A stretch of DNA of 7,713 bases from Acidobacteriaceae bacterium (lineage in GTDB: Bacteria > Acidobacteriota > Terriglobia > Terriglobales > Acidobacteriaceae). The stretch's first letter is position 1, and each line of letters starts with the position of its first letter. Location: NCBI GenBank assembly GCA_030040115.1, contig JASHUH010000435.1, positions 1 through 7,713 of the forward strand, written 5' to 3'. Below are positions 6,575 through 7,713 of the stretch, in pieces. The notes beneath the pieces are model-generated. The model searched no databases. It was not told the DNA's origin and worked only from the letters and a program-made list of their open reading frames with translations. Position numbers and translations under genes: made by a program.

Positions 6575-7415
6575 ATGACAGCACGAATTTCACTATTCGT
6601 CGCATTAGCATTGTGGCTTGGGTCCGCGGCTGCAAACGCTGCGCAGCAGTCCGCGCCGACTGTTCCGAAACATCTGACGGTAACCATCGATACACAACAG
6701 ACTGCCGATCCGGTTTCAAAGTATGTGTTCGGAAGTTTCATCGAACATATTGGTCCGCTGGGAAGGCTACCAAAAGCGCTTCCCGCAGATGACTCCCAAC
6801 AAGATCTTTCTGTCGATCGATGAGTATGCGTATGAGATTGGAAGGCGGCAGAGGCGCGGGGCCGAATCTGAAACTGGCTTTGGCCGACGGAATGCTCCTC
6901 AATGAGATGATGCGGCATACGAGTTTCATCGCCATGGCGGCGCACACGATGGGTGTCTCGTCGCTCGACATCACCCCTACCGCGTCGGTGATCAATCCGG
7001 TCGGGCTTGTGTACGAGATGTTTGGCGGGCATTTTCCAGGGACGATCCCGGTGGCGCTCACCGGCAATTCACCCCAGCCGGCGGAAAATCCCAACTATGC
7101 CGATGAACCAAAGGTCAGCTCCGGAAGTCCGACCTATCCACTGGATATGATCGCCACGCTCACGCCCGATCACAAGTACCTGAATCTCGATTTGGTGATG
7201 CGACCGATTCGGAGCAGAATTTCGATCTGAACGTCAGCGGGGCGCAGCTTCAGGGATCTTCGACGTTGTGGCAGTTGACGGGAAGCAGCCTGGATGCGGC
7301 CAATCGCGTGGGCCAGCCGCCACAAGTTGAGATCAAGGAGACCCCGATCGGAAATGCGCCGAAGACGCTTTCCGTGGCGCCGATCAGTGTAAATATCTAC
7401 CGTTTTCCAGTTCGA
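6575..7415 (+). pseudogene. GH51 alpha-L-arabinofuranosidase, internally deleted and frameshifted
   Basis: The original start is ATG 6575, followed by a signal peptide (MTARISLFVALALWLGSAAA, cut near residue 22) and the GH51 opening VTIDTQQTADPVSKYVFGSF then IEHIGPL. Near 6757-6760 the sequence jumps, in another frame, to GYQKRFPQMTPNKIFLSIDE and YAY; the Glu at 6822-6824 is the probable catalytic nucleophile. A third frame from about 6850 gives GPNLKLALADGMLLNEMM through SGSPTYPLDMIATLTPDHKY. A single-base loss near 7197 (GTG AAT GCG to GTG AT GCG) moves on to ATDSEQNFDLNVSGAQLQGS, then APISVNIYRFPV, the usual C-terminus. The frame reads on to a stop at 7497-7499. Between the first two pieces the middle of the catalytic barrel, with the acid/base Glu, is missing: roughly 230 to 270 residues by comparison with a family length near 500 to 550. 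When intact it would be an exported enzyme releasing alpha-L-arabinose from plant polysaccharides. Confidence 0.9.
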
Positions 7416-7480
7416 GAAACAGGTCAGCGACCATGGCGGAAAGAGAGGAGATCGTTTTTGCACCGTGTTCCCTCAACTGG

Positions 7481-7713
7481 CGCCTCAGTCCATTTGTAGA
7501 TATCGGAGTCGGGGTAAACGGGGCCGATCTGCTTCGCGTTGGATTGCCCTCTATTCGGAGAAAGTTGTTCATGCGGCCGTGGGCGATCAACTCATCATGC
7601 ATCGAAGGAATACTGGAGTTGAGAGTTGTGGCGCGACGTTCGATCGAGAATCCATAGACGCCGGCTTATCAGCCCATCCGAGGGGACTCTCTCCTATCGA
7701 TGCACGCGGGAAT
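7481..7713 (-). pseudogene. GH127-like beta-L-arabinofuranosidase remnant, partial at window edge
   Basis: Reading leftward, one frame gives SIERRATTLNSSIPSMHDEL then IAHGRMNNFLRIEG (7647 down to 7546), and the next frame gives GPVYPDSDIYKWTEA (7525 down to 7481). Together these match the N-terminal catalytic region of GH127 (formerly DUF1680) proteins, where the sequence runs IP-x-MY-x-x-L...GR-x-x-NF...GP-x-x-x-DSDVYKW-x-EA. A frame change lies near 7526-7530, and TAA and TGA stops at 7666-7671 interrupt the frame upstream. Homology ends at 7481, so about four fifths of the usual 600-plus-residue protein is absent. It points toward the GH51 pseudogene, tail to tail. The enzyme class removes beta-linked L-arabinofuranose from glycans. 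The sequence past 7713 would show whether a signal peptide and start remain. Confidence 0.72.

Overview
The window looks like a chromosomal segment of a GC-rich soil bacterium, most likely an Acidobacteriota (Terriglobia-like). This placement is inference from protein style, not from a marker gene. The supporting features are a divergent class A penicillin-binding protein, a cytochrome c tail with its hydroxyproline-free 'DGK..GKLLNQD' core, an FG-GAP/ASPIC-UnbV protein and paired arabinofuranosidases. No rRNA, tRNA, CRISPR array, insertion sequence or integrase was recognised.

Layout, left to right. Positions 1-252 hold a broken major-facilitator transporter remnant. Positions 253-565 have no convincing gene, apart from a doubtful LacI-like helix-turn-helix relic. 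Positions 566-3187 encode an intact bifunctional penicillin-binding protein, followed 28 bases later by a frameshifted yjbQ pseudogene (3216-3580). Next come a minus-strand tail of a c-type cytochrome (about 3772-4113), a gene-poor spacer (4117-4512), an intact paiB-type FMN-binding regulator (4513-5142), and a 5'-truncated FG-GAP/ASPIC-UnbV gene overlapping it by four bases (5139-6440). A GH51 alpha-L-arabinofuranosidase pseudogene with a large internal deletion (6575-7415) meets, tail to tail, a GH127-like beta-L-arabinofuranosidase remnant on the minus strand (about 7481-7713).

Only the penicillin-binding protein and the PaiB protein look complete. The other coding tracts are truncated, frameshifted or deleted, so the segment reads as an eroding accessory stretch around a cell-wall synthesis gene. 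The two glycosidase relics suggest an ancestral plant-arabinan or hemicellulose utilisation locus, and the MFS and possible LacI fragments could belong to the same kind of locus. I see no convincing new defence or mobile system. The most useful observations are the altered glycosyltransferase motifs of the penicillin-binding protein and the anatomy of the broken genes. Small indels could be assembly or sequencing errors, but the large GH51 deletion and the headless cytochrome and FG-GAP genes cannot be explained that way.
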